This document shows, one piece after another, positions 1 to 8,699 of a stretch of DNA of 19,850 nt. A program made the position numbers and the translations under genes. The DNA lies in the NCBI GenBank assembly GCA_946479475.1, contig CAMLGG010000076.1, positions 1-19,850 of the forward strand, given 5' to 3'. Every line of letters begins with the position of its first letter. Position 1 is the stretch's first letter. Source of the stretch: an uncultured Ideonella sp. (GTDB lineage Bacteria > Pseudomonadota > Gammaproteobacteria > Burkholderiales > Burkholderiaceae). The notes beneath the pieces were generated by a model that was given only the letters and a program-made list of their open reading frames with translations, searched no databases and was not told the DNA's origin.

Positions 1-120
1 GGCATCAGCATCAAGACGGTGGAGGCGCACCGCGCCAACATCATGGAGAAGCTGAACGCCAACACGGTGGCCGACCTGCTCAAGATCGCGCTCGGCGCGA
101 CCCACCCCAACAAGGCCTGA
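1..120 (+). CDS. LuxR/FixJ-family response regulator, C-terminal end (partial)
   Basis: Only the last 39 codons are present; the gene begins left of the window. The residues read SIKTVEAHRANIMEKL near the start, the recognition helix and following helix of a GerE/LuxR-type helix-turn-helix, and end with a short tail after the last helix (DLLKIAL). This form (KTVEAHRA.IMEKL) is typical of FixJ/NarL two-component response regulators, so the missing part is probably a receiver domain. It would be a DNA-binding transcription regulator in the cytoplasm. Its targets cannot be told from this fragment. It stops with TGA 93 bp before folD; a GC-rich hairpin lies between them. Confidence 0.85.
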   Translation, partial: GISIKTVEAHRANIMEKLNANTVADLLKIALGATHPNKA

Positions 121-165
121 ACGGCGAAGGCCGGAACGTCTTCACGCCCGTGCACACCTTCCGAT

Positions 166-190
166 CAACGGGGCCTTCGCGGCCCCGTTG
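166..190 (+). terminator. Perfect 10-bp hairpin between the regulator and folD
   Basis: CAACGGGGCC (166-175) pairs exactly with GGCCCCGTTG (181-190) around a TTCGC loop. It lies 45 nt after the regulator stop and 23 nt before the folD ATG. There is no clean T-run after it (GTACTTCT), so it may be a weak terminator or a stable hairpin in the folD leader. Confidence 0.45.
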
Positions 191-213
191 GTACTTCTGA
201 CGAGGATCTTCAC

Positions 214-1068
214 ATGCCCGCCCAAGTCATCGATGGCAATGCCCTGTCGCGCCAGTTGCGCGCCGACGTCGCTCGCCGTGCCGCCGCGCTCACGGCGCGT
301 GGCCACCAGCCCGGCCTCGCGGTGATCCTCGTCGGCGACGATCCCGCCAGCGCGGTCTACGTGCGCAACAAGGTCAAGGCCTGTGCCGACAGCGGCGTGC
401 ACTCGGTCCTCGAGAAGTACGACGCCACCCTGAGCGAGGCCGAGCTGCTGGCGCGCATCCAGGCCTTGAATGCCGACCCGGCGATCCACGGCATCCTGGT
501 GCAGATGCCCTTGCCCAAGCACATCGACCCGCACAAGGTCATCGAATCCATCGCCACCACCAAGGATGTCGACGGCTATTCCGTGCTCTCCGCCGGCGAG
601 CTGATGACCGGGCTGCCGGGCTTCCGGCCCTGCACGCCCTACGGCTGCATGAAGCTGATCGAGACGACCGGCGTGAGCCTGCGCGGCAAGCACGCGGTGG
701 TGATCGGCCGCAGCAACACGGTCGGCAAGCCGATGGCCTTGCTTCTGCTGCAAGCCAACGCCACCGTCACCGTCTGCCACAGCGGCACGCCGGACCTGGC
801 GCACCACACGCGCCAGGCCGATGTCGTCGTGGCCGCGGTCGGGCGGCGCAACACGGTCACCGGTGACATGGTCAAGCCCGGGGCCATCGTCATCGACGTC
901 GGCATCAACCGCAACGACGAAGGCAAACTCTGCGGCGACGTCGATTTCGCCAGCACCAGCGAGGTCGCCGGCTGGATCACCCCGGTTCCGGGAGGCGTCG
1001 GCCCGATGACCATCACGATGCTGCTGGTCAACACCCTCGAGGCCGCGGAACGCCGGGCCGGGATCTGA
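214..1068 (+). CDS. folD: Bifunctional methylenetetrahydrofolate dehydrogenase / methenyltetrahydrofolate cyclohydrolase FolD
   Basis: Interconverts 5,10-methylene-, 5,10-methenyl- and 10-formyl-tetrahydrofolate with NADP(H) in the cytoplasm, supplying one-carbon units for purines and formyl-methionine. At 284 aa it has the usual family length. The catalytic Y49-xxx-K53 sits in YVRNKVKAC, followed by [13 protein letters not shown] (first FolD signature), PCTPYGC, the nucleotide-binding stretch [14 protein letters not shown] and the C-terminal signature [14 protein letters not shown]. The ATG at 214 is preceded by GAGG at 202-205, a good ribosome-binding site at 8-nt spacing. It is followed 43 nt later by prlC on the same strand, so the two may be co-transcribed. 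Nothing is missing or disrupted. Confidence 0.98.
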   Translation: MPAQVIDGNALSRQLRADVARRAAALTARGHQPGLAVILVGDDPASAVYVRNKVKACADSGVHSVLEKYDATLSEAELLARIQALNADPAIHGILVQMPLPKHIDPHKVIESIATTKDVDGYSVLSAGELMTGLPGFRPCTPYGCMKLIETTGVSLRGKHAVVIGRSNTVGKPMALLLLQANATVTVCHSGTPDLAHHTRQADVVVAAVGRRNTVTGDMVKPGAIVIDVGINRNDEGKLCGDVDFASTSEVAGWITPVPGGVGPMTITMLLVNTLEAAERRAGI

Positions 1069-1111
1069 GTCAGTCCATCATCCGACTCTGCTGGAAGGTT
1101 ACGGAGAAGAG

Positions 1112-3139
1112 ATGAGCGCCAATCCCCTGCTGCAGTTCGAAGGTCCCATGGCCTACGACGAGATCCGCCCCGAGCACGTGACCCCGGCCGTGGACGACTT
1201 GCTGGCCGACGCCAACGCGGCGCTGGAGCGGGTGGTCGGGCCGGAGGTGCCGGCGGATTTCGATGCCATGTCCGCCGTGCTCGCGGTGGCCACCGAGAGG
1301 CTCGCGCGCGGCTGGGGCGCGGTGAACCACCTCAACCATGTGGCCGACACGCCCGAGCTGCGGGCCGCCCACGGCGAGAACCTGGCTCGGGTGACCGAGT
1401 TCTACACCCGCCAGGGCAGCGACGAGCGGCTCTACGCCAAGTACCGCGCGCTCGCCGCGAGCCCTTCTGCCGCCACCCTGAGTGCGCCGCGCAGGCAGGC
1501 CCTGGCCCACTGGCTGCGCGACTTCAAGCTCGGCGGCGCCGACCTTCAGGGCGAGGCCAAGGCGCGCTTCGCCGCCATCCAGGATCGCATGGCGGAGCTG
1601 TCGCAGGCCTTCTCCAACCACGTGCTGGACGCGACCGACGCCTTCGCCTACTACGCCTCCGCCGAGGAGCTGGCCGGTGTCCCGGCCGACGTGGTGCAAG
1701 GCATGCGCGAGGCTGCCGAGAAGGACGGCCAGGCGGGCCACAAGATCACGCTGCACTTCCCCAGCTACTTCCCGGTGCTGCAGTACGGCAGCCACCGGCC
1801 CCTGCGCGAGAAGCTCTACACCGCCTATGTGACGCGCGCTTCCGAGCTGGGCCCGGCCGAACTCGACAACTCCGCCATCATGGCCGAGCTTCTCACCCTG
1901 AGGCAGGAAGAGGCCCGGCTGCTGGGCTACTCCAACTACGCCGAGGTGTCGCTCGCCAGCAAGATGGCCCGCTCGCCGGCCGAGGTGATGGCCTTCCTGC
2001 GCGACCTCGCCCACCGCGCACGCGCCAGCGCCGAGCGCGACCTGGCCGAGCTGCGGGAATTCGCCGCGCGCGAGCTCGGCCTGCCGGAGCTCAAGTCCTG
2101 GGACATCGCCTACGCCAGCGAGAAGCTGAAGGAAGCCCGCTACGCCTTCAGCGACCAGGAGGTCAAGGCCTACTTCCCGCTGCCCAAGGTGCTCGACGGC
2201 CTGTTCAGGATCGTCGAGACGCTCTTCGACGTCGCCATCCGACCGGCCCAGGCGCGCGTCTGGAACGATGCCGTGCGCTTCTTCCGCATCGAGCGCGGCG
2301 GGGAACTGGTCGGCGAGTTCTACCTGGACCCGCATGCAAGGCCCGGCAAGCGCCCCGGTGCGTGGATGGACGACGCCCGCGAGCGCTGGCGCCGACCGGA
2401 CAGCGGCAGCCTGCAGACGCCGATCGCCCACCTCGTGTGCAACTTCGCTGCGCCGGTGGGCGACAAGCCGGCCCTGCTGACGCATGACGACGTCATCACC
2501 GTCTTCCACGAGTTCGGCCACGGCCTGCACCACCTGCTGACCCAGGTCGACGACCTCGGCGTCTCGGGCATCGCCGGCGTCGAGTGGGACGCGGTCGAGC
2601 TGCCCAGCCAGTTCATGGAGAACTTCTGCTGGGAGTGGGAGGTGCTCAAGCACCTGACCGCCCACGTCGACACGGGCGAGCCGATGCCGCGCGCGCTGTT
2701 CGAGAAGATGCTTGCCGCCAAGAACTTCCAGAGCGGCCTGCAGACCCTGCGCCAGGTCGAGTTCGGCCTGTTCGACATGCGCCTGCACACCGAGGCCGAT
2801 GCGCCTAAGCGCGTGCAGGCGATAGCGGAGGAAGTGCGCAACGAGGTCGCGGTGATCACGCCGCCGCCTTTCGCGCGAACGGCGAACACCTTCTCGCACA
2901 TCTTCGCGGGCGGCTACTCCGCGGGCTACTACAGCTACAAGTGGGCCGAGGTGCTGTCGGCCGACGCCTTCAGCGCGTTCGAGGAGGAAGGCGTGCTCAG
3001 CCCCGCCACCGGCCGCCGCTACCGCAGCGAGATCCTCGAGGTCGGCGGCAGCCGGCCAGCGATCGAGAGCTTCAAGGCCTTCCGCGGCCGCGAGCCGACC
3101 ATCGACGCCTTGCTGCGCCACCAGGGCATCGCCGCTTGA
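1112..3139 (+). CDS. prlC: Oligopeptidase A, M3-family zinc metallopeptidase
   Basis: Cytoplasmic zinc endopeptidase that degrades oligopeptides, including cleaved signal peptides, in E. coli-type bacteria. At 675 aa it is close to the E. coli PrlC/OpdA length. The zinc-binding HEFGH motif is at residues 466-470 (H466, E467, H470), and the third ligand is E496 in VELPSQF, at the spacing found in thimet oligopeptidase-like enzymes. The C-terminal part keeps the M3 signatures FAGGYSAGYYSYKWAEVLSADAF and FRGREP. There is no signal peptide. The ATG at 1112 has GGAGAAGAG directly upstream. The alternative is another M3A peptidase (Dcp), but the length and the N-terminal NPLL start favour PrlC. Confidence 0.95.
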   Translation: MSANPLLQFEGPMAYDEIRPEHVTPAVDDLLADANAALERVVGPEVPADFDAMSAVLAVATERLARGWGAVNHLNHVADTPELRAAHGENLARVTEFYTRQGSDERLYAKYRALAASPSAATLSAPRRQALAHWLRDFKLGGADLQGEAKARFAAIQDRMAELSQAFSNHVLDATDAFAYYASAEELAGVPADVVQGMREAAEKDGQAGHKITLHFPSYFPVLQYGSHRPLREKLYTAYVTRASELGPAELDNSAIMAELLTLRQEEARLLGYSNYAEVSLASKMARSPAEVMAFLRDLAHRARASAERDLAELREFAARELGLPELKSWDIAYASEKLKEARYAFSDQEVKAYFPLPKVLDGLFRIVETLFDVAIRPAQARVWNDAVRFFRIERGGELVGEFYLDPHARPGKRPGAWMDDARERWRRPDSGSLQTPIAHLVCNFAAPVGDKPALLTHDDVITVFHEFGHGLHHLLTQVDDLGVSGIAGVEWDAVELPSQFMENFCWEWEVLKHLTAHVDTGEPMPRALFEKMLAAKNFQSGLQTLRQVEFGLFDMRLHTEADAPKRVQAIAEEVRNEVAVITPPPFARTANTFSHIFAGGYSAGYYSYKWAEVLSADAFSAFEEEGVLSPATGRRYRSEILEVGGSRPAIESFKAFRGREPTIDALLRHQGIAA

Positions 3140-3182
3140 GAATCCGCTGCAGACCCGCCTCTCACTCCACCGTCTCACCGCC

Positions 3183-3812
3183 ATGAAGCTTCATCGCCCT
3201 GCCCTGCTCGCCACTGCTGCCCTGCTCGTGTTGGCGGGCCCGGCCCACGCGGTCTACAAAGTCATCGGCCCCGACGGCAAGGTGACCTACACCGACACCC
3301 CGCCCGTCGACAACGGTGCCAAGGTCCAGCCAGTGGCCGTGGACGCCGGCGGCGGTGGCGGTGCTCCGAGCCTGGTCGGCTTGCCCTTCGAGGTGAAGCA
3401 GGCCGCCAGCAAGTTCCCGGTGACGCTGTACACGAGCAAGATCTGCAGCCCTTGCGACAGCGCCCGCCAGCTGCTGCGCCAGCGCGGCATCCCGTTCGCC
3501 GAGAAGACGCTCAACGACACGAGCGCCGACCAGGCCGCCCTGCAGCGCCTCGCCGGGACGACAAGCGTGCCGGTGCTGACCATCGGCCAGCAGCAGCTCA
3601 AGGGCCTCACGCCGGGCGAGTGGCACAGCTACCTGGATGCCGCCGGCTACCCGAAGGAGAACAAGCTTCCGGCCAGCTACCGCCAGCCGGCGCCCACGCC
3701 GCTGCTGACCATCGTCGAGCCGACGCCGCCCAACGAGACCGAGGCATCGCCCGCGGCAACCACCAGCGCGCCGGCACGCCCGGCGGCCAGCGGGCCGAAC
3801 ATCCGCTTCTGA
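3183..3812 (+). CDS. Secreted DUF4124-glutaredoxin-like protein
   Basis: A 209-aa exported protein. Residues 1-23 form a signal peptide ending AHA. A DUF4124-like segment follows immediately (VYKVIGPDGKVTYTDTPP, about 24-41), then a Gly/Pro linker. A glutaredoxin/thioredoxin fold begins at about residue 78, with the redox motif C88-S-P-C91 in TSKICSPC and the cis-Pro region TSVPVLTIG. The tail after about residue 170 is Pro/Thr/Ala-rich. The likely role is thiol-disulfide chemistry in the periplasm; the partner is unknown. There is no clear Shine-Dalgarno before the ATG. It ends 8 bp from the stop of the converging MFS gene. DUF4124-glutaredoxin combinations occur in betaproteobacteria but have no firm function that I know of. 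Confidence 0.85.
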   Translation: MKLHRPALLATAALLVLAGPAHAVYKVIGPDGKVTYTDTPPVDNGAKVQPVAVDAGGGGGAPSLVGLPFEVKQAASKFPVTLYTSKICSPCDSARQLLRQRGIPFAEKTLNDTSADQAALQRLAGTTSVPVLTIGQQQLKGLTPGEWHSYLDAAGYPKENKLPASYRQPAPTPLLTIVEPTPPNETEASPAATTSAPARPAASGPNIRF

Positions 3813-3820
3813 CCGCAGGC

Positions 3821-5008
3821 TCAGCCCGCAGCAGGCTCGATCCTGCGAGCCGCCAGCTGAGCACCCAGCACGAGCGAGGCCATCAGCCACAGCGGCGCCG
3901 CCGGCACGGTGGCCGCCGCGAGCAGGCCGAAGCCGGATGGCATGACGATGGTGGCGCCGTTGGTCACCAGCATGCGCAGGCCGAGCGCCTGGCCATGGCG
4001 GTCGGATGGCGTCACCTGGTGCAGCATCGACAGCACCATCGGCTGCACCGAGCCCAGCGCCAGCCCGAGCAGCGCCGAGCCGACCAGCATGCCGGCCACT
4101 CCCGGCAGCCAGGCGTAGACCACGCACACCACCGTCGCCAGCGCCATCGCGCGACGCAGCGCCCGACGCTCTTCGAGATGTTCAGCCCAGCGCGAGATGG
4201 CCAGGCGTACGAGCGTGGCTGCCACGGCAAAGGAGCCGAGGATGAGGCCTATGCTGGATGCGCTCAGCCCGCGGGCGTGGCCCAACACGGGCACCGCGAA
4301 GCTGTGGGCATCCCAGCAGGACGACAGCGCCAGGTTGACCAGCAACAGACGCCGCAGCGAGGCCATCCTCAGCAGGCTCCACGCGGTGCGAGGCCTCCCG
4401 CGGATGTCCTCCGCCGCCGAGCGATCTGCAGCCACCACGCCGCGTGGCACGAACCGGCCAAGCCACCAGGCGACGGCCGGCAGCAGCAGCGCGAACACGA
4501 AGCCCGCGCGGTAGCCGACATGATCGATCAGCAGGCCCACGACGATAGGCGCCAGTGCGTTGGACAGCGCCGGACCGAGGGCGATCCAGCTGAACACGCG
4601 CTTGAGGTCGCTGGGCTGGCGGGCCATCAGGCCGGCCTCGCGCTGGATGCCCACGGCCGCCACGGCCACCGCGCCGCCGGTGGCCAGCGCTGCCAAGGCC
4701 AGGGCCGCAGGATGCTGGCTCATCACGGCCACCAAGCTGCCGAGCGCGCCCATGGCCACGCCCACGGCCAGGGGCCGGTGCAGGCCGTGGCGATCGGCGA
4801 GTCGACCGGCCCAGAGTGAAAGGCCGATCGGCGCCACCGCAAACAGCGAAAGCAGCGCGCCGACCGTCCACTCCGGATAGCCCAGGTGCAGCACCAGCAG
4901 GCTGGCCGTGACGCGGGTGGCCGCCATGGCTGCATGCACGCAGACCAGTGCGCCGACGGCCGCCGGCAGGCCGCGGCGCGGATCGATGGACGAGGTGCTG
5001 TCGGACAA
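3821..5008 (-). CDS. MFS transporter (12-TM permease), TTG start
   Basis: A 395-aa very hydrophobic protein with about twelve membrane segments, acting in the inner membrane as a proton-coupled importer or exporter of unknown substrate. The MFS motif A loop is visible at residues 68-80 (GRLADRHGLHRPL) between the second and third helices, and a second-half copy is suggested by SRWAEHLEERRALRRAM. The start must be TTG at 5008: the rmuC stop codon lies in the same frame 21 nt upstream and no ATG or GTG intervenes. The gene is last in the - strand run, 21 bp after rmuC, and may depend on translational coupling because no strong ribosome-binding site is seen. Substrate cannot be predicted. Confidence 0.88.
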   Translation of the reverse strand: MSDSTSSIDPRRGLPAAVGALVCVHAAMAATRVTASLLVLHLGYPEWTVGALLSLFAVAPIGLSLWAGRLADRHGLHRPLAVGVAMGALGSLVAVMSQHPAALALAALATGGAVAVAAVGIQREAGLMARQPSDLKRVFSWIALGPALSNALAPIVVGLLIDHVGYRAGFVFALLLPAVAWWLGRFVPRGVVAADRSAAEDIRGRPRTAWSLLRMASLRRLLLVNLALSSCWDAHSFAVPVLGHARGLSASSIGLILGSFAVAATLVRLAISRWAEHLEERRALRRAMALATVVCVVYAWLPGVAGMLVGSALLGLALGSVQPMVLSMLHQVTPSDRHGQALGLRMLVTNGATIVMPSGFGLLAAATVPAAPLWLMASLVLGAQLAARRIEPAAG

Positions 5009-5029
5009 GTGGATGGCTCGGCCGCCGCC

Positions 5030-6484
5030 TCAGAGGTCCAGTTCGTCCTGGTCCGGCGTGGCCGAGGCGCCGAGCAATGCCTGCGCCTCGACCTCGGGCA
5101 GCGCCTCGACACCCTTGAGCTTGCGGGCCATCACGCGGGTCCTCGTCTCGGCCAGCTCGATCTGGTTGCCGGCTTCCTCGATCTTGCGCTTGGTCTTGGC
5201 CAGCACTTCGCCGAACTTGTGGAACTCGCCCTTGACCGCGCCCAGGACCTCCCACACCTCGGCACTGCGCTTCTCCAACGCGAGCGTGCGGAAGCCCATC
5301 TGCAGGCTGTTCAAGGTGGCGAGCAGCGTGGTCGGCCCTGCCAGGGTGATGCGATGCTCGCGCTGCAGCCCCTCGACGAGGCCGGGCCGGCGCAGCGCCT
5401 CGGCGTAAAGGCCTTCGGTCGGCACGAAGAGGATGGCGAAGTCGGTCGTGTAAGGCGCGGCGATGTACTTCTCGCGGATGGACTTGGCCTCCTGCCGCAG
5501 GCGCTGCTCGATGGCCTTGGCGGCCGCCTCCACGCCGGCCTTGTCGGCCTCCTCCTGGGCGTTGAGCAGGCGCTCGTAGTCCTCGCGGGGGAACTTGGCG
5601 TCGACCGGCAGCCACACGGGCGCGCCGTCTTCGCGCCTGCCGGGCAGGCGGATCGCGAAGTCGACCCGCTCGCGGCTGCCCGGCACGGTCTCCACGTTGA
5701 CGCCGTACTGGTCGGGCGTCAGCACCTGCTCCAGCAGGCCTGCGAGTTGCACCTCGCCGAACATGCCGCGCGTCTTCACGTTGGTCAGCACGCGATTGAG
5801 CGAGCCGACGTCGCGCGCCAGGGCCTGCATGTCGCCCAGGCCCTTGTGGACCTGCTCCAGGCGCTCGGCCACCTGCTTGAAGCTCTCGCCCAGCCGCTGC
5901 TCCAGCGTCGCGTGCAGCTTCTCGTCGACCGTTGCGCGCATCTGCTCGAGCTTCTTCTCGTTGCCCTCCTGCAGCGTGGCCAGGCGCTGCTCGACTGCCT
6001 GCCGCACGTCGGCCAGGCGGCGCTCGTTCGCTTCCGACAACGACTTCAGTTGCTCCGACTGGCTGTCGGCGAAGCGCTTGAGCGCCATGTCCTGCGCCTC
6101 GCGGCTTTGCACCTGTGCCTGCGCCATGGCCTGCACGCTCGCCTGCAGGGCCTGCGCCACCTGCTGCTGCATCGCCGCCAGTTGGCCGCGGAAGCTGTCG
6201 ATCTGCTCGTTCTGGGTGCGGGCGACGTCGCCCGATTGGGTCAGCAGCGCCTGCTGGAACAGCGAAAGGCTGCTGCCGAGTTCGCCGCGCGTGGTGCTGG
6301 CGCTGGCCTGGACCTCGTTGCGGAGCTCGCGTTCCAGGCGTTCGCCGTCCTGGCGTTGCTGCTGCGCCAGCTTCTCCAGCACGGGTGCCACCGCATCGGA
6401 GGCGGGGCGACGCCCCAGGAGCCACAACAAGAGAACAAGGTTCAGCGCGAGCAGCGCGATCGTCAGCCAGTCACCCAGGGTCAT
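5030..6484 (-). CDS. rmuC: DNA recombination protein RmuC
   Basis: RmuC-family protein, 484 aa. It limits DNA inversions and rearrangements in E. coli; the family fold is nuclease-like, and the exact activity is not settled. Residues 6-24 form an N-terminal membrane anchor. A long Gln/Glu/Lys/Arg-rich coiled coil covers roughly 30-220. The conserved RmuC core follows, with FPREDYERLL, APYTTDFAILFVPTEGLYAEAL, the PTTLLATLNSLQMGFRTLA stretch and the helix containing FHKFGEVLAKTKRKIEEAGNQI. The ATG at 6484 lies 24 bp after the 2-hydroxyacid dehydrogenase stop. The ribosome-binding site is weak, which suits expression within an operon. Confidence 0.95.
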   Translation of the reverse strand: MTLGDWLTIALLALNLVLLLWLLGRRPASDAVAPVLEKLAQQQRQDGERLERELRNEVQASASTTRGELGSSLSLFQQALLTQSGDVARTQNEQIDSFRGQLAAMQQQVAQALQASVQAMAQAQVQSREAQDMALKRFADSQSEQLKSLSEANERRLADVRQAVEQRLATLQEGNEKKLEQMRATVDEKLHATLEQRLGESFKQVAERLEQVHKGLGDMQALARDVGSLNRVLTNVKTRGMFGEVQLAGLLEQVLTPDQYGVNVETVPGSRERVDFAIRLPGRREDGAPVWLPVDAKFPREDYERLLNAQEEADKAGVEAAAKAIEQRLRQEAKSIREKYIAAPYTTDFAILFVPTEGLYAEALRRPGLVEGLQREHRITLAGPTTLLATLNSLQMGFRTLALEKRSAEVWEVLGAVKGEFHKFGEVLAKTKRKIEEAGNQIELAETRTRVMARKLKGVEALPEVEAQALLGASATPDQDELDL

Positions 6485-6508
6485 CGCGCCATTGTCGCAG
6501 CCGCGGGT

Positions 6509-7504
6509 TCACCCTCGCCGGTCGAGGACCTCGCGGTTCAGGGGGGTGGGCGGCGTGCCGCCGGTGAGTGCCGCGATGAGGTTGGTGGCCGCCAGGTCGG
6601 CCATCGCCCGGCGCGTGGGCAAGCTCGCGCTCGCGATGTGCGGCGTGAGCACGACATTGGGCAATTCGAGCAGCGCCGGGTTCACGCTGGGCTCGCCCTC
6701 GAACACATCGAGGCCGGCCGCGGCGATTCGCCGGCGACGCAGGGCCTGCGCGAGGGCGGCGTCGTCCACGACGCCGCCGCGTGCCACGTTCGTCAGCGTG
6801 GCCGTGGGTTTCATCAACGCCAGCTCGGCGGCGCCGATGAGTTGGTGCGTCTGCGGCGAATAGGGGACCACGATGACGAGGTGGTCCGCTTCGCGCAACA
6901 GCTCGTGCAGGCCGAGGTAGCGCGCGCCGACGACGGCCTCCTCCTGCGCCGGCAGGCGGCTGCGGTTGTGATAAGCCACCTTCATGTCAAAGCCCAGCGC
7001 CCCGCGGCGGGCGATGGCCTGGCCTATCCGGCCCATGCCGACGATGCCCAGCGTGGCTCCGTGCACGTCGGCACCGGCGAACAGGTCGACCGACCAGTTC
7101 TTCCAGCGCCCGGCCCGCAACCAGTGCTCGCTCTCGGCGATGCGCCGGGCGGCGGCCATCATCAGCGCGAAAGCGAAGTCCGCGGTGGTCTCGGTCAGCA
7201 CGCCGGGGGCGTTGGTGGCGAGCACGCCATGCGCCGTGCAGGCCGGCACGTCGATGTTGTTGAAGCCCACGGCCATGCTGCAGACGGCGCGCAGTTGCGG
7301 GCACGCGGACAGCACGGTGGCATTGATCGGCTCGGTGCCGGCGATCAGCGCACCGGTGCAGCCTTGCAGGCGCGCGGCCAGTTCGTCAGCGGCGATGGGC
7401 TCGTCGGCTTCGCGATAGTCGACGTCGAAATGCGGCCGCAGCCGATCCACCACCTCGGGGAACATGCGTCGCGCCACCAGCACGCGGGGACGTTGCTCAC
7501 TCAT
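6509..7504 (-). CDS. D-isomer-specific 2-hydroxyacid dehydrogenase (GhrB/glyoxylate reductase-like)
   Basis: A 331-aa NAD(P)H-dependent dehydrogenase of the D-2-hydroxyacid family, probably reducing glyoxylate or hydroxypyruvate in the cytoplasm. The Rossmann motif GMGRIG is at residues 156-161 in TLGIVGMGRIGQAIARR. The catalytic triad is present: R242 in NVARGGVVDD, Glu in DVFEGEP (269-271) and H289 in TPHIASAS. The N-terminal part carries VGFNNIDV and the conserved TETTADFAFALMM. Overall layout matches E. coli GhrB, but substrate choice within this family cannot be read from motifs. The ATG at 7504 is preceded by GAGGAG 8 nt upstream. It is fourth in the - strand run. Confidence 0.92.
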   Translation of the reverse strand: MSEQRPRVLVARRMFPEVVDRLRPHFDVDYREADEPIAADELAARLQGCTGALIAGTEPINATVLSACPQLRAVCSMAVGFNNIDVPACTAHGVLATNAPGVLTETTADFAFALMMAAARRIAESEHWLRAGRWKNWSVDLFAGADVHGATLGIVGMGRIGQAIARRGALGFDMKVAYHNRSRLPAQEEAVVGARYLGLHELLREADHLVIVVPYSPQTHQLIGAAELALMKPTATLTNVARGGVVDDAALAQALRRRRIAAAGLDVFEGEPSVNPALLELPNVVLTPHIASASLPTRRAMADLAATNLIAALTGGTPPTPLNREVLDRRG

Positions 7505-7546
7505 TCTTCAGGCTCCTCGTCATCGAAGTGGGCCGCGCCGCGCCCG

Positions 7547-8251
7547 CTAGCCATGGAAGCGCGCGAAGCCGGCCACCGGCTCGCGATGCGTCACCAGACT
7601 GTTCTCCACCGCATCCGGATCGGCGTGGCCGAGCGCCATGCCGCAGACGACCATCTCGTCCGGCAGCAGCCCGAGTTCCGCAGCGATGACCCGGTGGAAC
7701 TGGGTGAAGGCGGCCTGCGGGCACGTATCGAGGCCACGGGCGCGAGCCGCGACCATCACGTTCTGCAGGAACATGCCGTAGTCCAGCCAGCTGCCCTGCT
7801 GCATCACCCGGTCGATGGTGAAGATCATGCCGATCGGGGCACCGAAGAAATCGTAGTTGCGGCCATGCTGGGCGTGCATCCGGGCCTTGTCGGCCTTGCC
7901 GATGCCGAGCAGGCCGTACAGGTCCCAGCCGACTTTGCGGCGGCGGTCGATGTAGGGCGCCCGCCACTGCGTCGGGTAGTAGGCGTACTCCTCGCTGTGC
8001 TGCGCGCGCACCTCGGGGTTGTCGTACGCGGCCCGGATGCGGCTGGACAACCGCTGGCGCGCCTCGCCCGTCAGCACGTGGACCCGCCAGGGCTGCGTGT
8101 TGGTGCCCGAAGGCGCCCGCGAGGCCACCGCCAGGATCTGCTCGATCGTCTCGCGGGCCACAGGCGTCGGCAGGAAGGCCCGGATCGAGCGCCGGCTGGT
8201 GATGGCGGCGTCCACCGCCGCGGTGTCCGATGGAGTCGGATTCGTTGTCAT
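7547..8251 (-). CDS. Nitroreductase-family FMN oxidoreductase
   Basis: A 234-aa flavin enzyme of the nitroreductase superfamily, usually an FMN-dependent NAD(P)H oxidoreductase acting on nitroaromatics, quinones or related compounds; the natural substrate is unknown. The FMN-phosphate motif SRRSIRAF (residues 19-26) and the APSGTNTQPW stretch (46-55) are clear. The C-terminal half has GLDTCPQAAF and the conserved VVCGMALGHADP. An insertion-like segment, WRAPYIDRRRKVGWDLYGLLG, matches the long-chain nitrobenzoate reductase-like subgroup. The ATG at 8251 comes only 4 bp after the thioesterase stop (TGATGCCATG), so the two are almost certainly translated from one message. Confidence 0.92.
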   Translation of the reverse strand: MTTNPTPSDTAAVDAAITSRRSIRAFLPTPVARETIEQILAVASRAPSGTNTQPWRVHVLTGEARQRLSSRIRAAYDNPEVRAQHSEEYAYYPTQWRAPYIDRRRKVGWDLYGLLGIGKADKARMHAQHGRNYDFFGAPIGMIFTIDRVMQQGSWLDYGMFLQNVMVAARARGLDTCPQAAFTQFHRVIAAELGLLPDEMVVCGMALGHADPDAVENSLVTHREPVAGFARFHG

Positions 8252-8255
8252 GGCA

Positions 8256-8699
8256 TCACCCCCGCAAGGCCTCGACGGCGTTCAGCAGCGGCGCCGGCAG
8301 CGCCGTGGGCCGGCGGGTGTCGCGATCGACATAGACGTGCACGAAGTGCCCGGCCGCAGCCGTGAGCGGCTCGCCCGCGCCGAAAAGGCCAATCTCGTAG
8401 CGGACGCTGGATCGCCCCACCTGCGCCACCCGCAGGCCCGCCTCCACCGCCTGCGGGAAGGCGAGCGAGGCGAAGAAGTTGCAATGCGTCTCCACCACCA
8501 GGCCGATCACCGGGCTGGTCTCGATCTGCAGCGCCCCCTCATCGATCAGGTGGCCGTTCACCGCCGTGTCGAAGAAGCTGTAGTAGACGACATTGTTGAT
8601 GTGGCCATAGGCATCGTTGTCCATCCATCGGGTGCCGATGGGACGGAACACGCGGTAGGCGCTGCGGGCCTGTGGCTGGGGTCGAGCATCAGCGGTCAT
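8256..8699 (-). CDS. Acyl-CoA thioesterase, 4HBT hot-dog fold
   Basis: A 147-aa single-domain hot-dog thioesterase that would hydrolyse an acyl-CoA to the free acid and CoA in the cytoplasm. The signature [22 protein letters not shown] (residues 23-44) carries the catalytic Asp (D27) of the WxDxDxxGHxNN motif typical of the YbgC/FadM group. I chose the ATG at 8699 because residues upstream of it look like non-coding translation and homologues of this family start about 15-20 residues before the WxD motif. The gene lies 22 bp after the HDAC-family gene. A nine-codon reading frame bridges the gap. Specificity (short- or medium-chain, aromatic) cannot be told. Confidence 0.9.
   Translation of the reverse strand: MTADARPQPQARSAYRVFRPIGTRWMDNDAYGHINNVVYYSFFDTAVNGHLIDEGALQIETSPVIGLVVETHCNFFASLAFPQAVEAGLRVAQVGRSSVRYEIGLFGAGEPLTAAAGHFVHVYVDRDTRRPTALPAPLLNAVEALRG

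Noticed and set aside
166..190. Leader hairpin of folD as a folate riboswitch
   Set aside because: Only a single hairpin is present; none of the multi-helix conserved blocks of a tetrahydrofolate aptamer can be seen.
1070..3184. Open frame of 704 codons on the - strand across prlC
   Set aside because: Antisense to an M3 peptidase with complete zinc site; composition is that of a frame shadow.
3834..3851. GGCTCG-ATCCTG-CGAGCC hairpin as a terminator between the converging glutaredoxin and MFS genes
   Set aside because: The stem is only six pairs, lies inside the MFS coding end and has no T-run on either strand.
4182..6425. Open frame of 747 codons on the - strand overlapping rmuC and the MFS gene
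   Set aside because: Same strand but another frame; Arg/Gly/Pro/Ala-rich without any fold signature, while rmuC and the permease have clear motifs.
4886..8365. Open frame of 1159 codons on the + strand, antisense to three genes
   Set aside because: It runs opposite rmuC, the 2-hydroxyacid dehydrogenase and the nitroreductase, all with intact family motifs. The translation is His/Gln/Ala/Arg-rich low-complexity text typical of antisense frames in GC-rich DNA.
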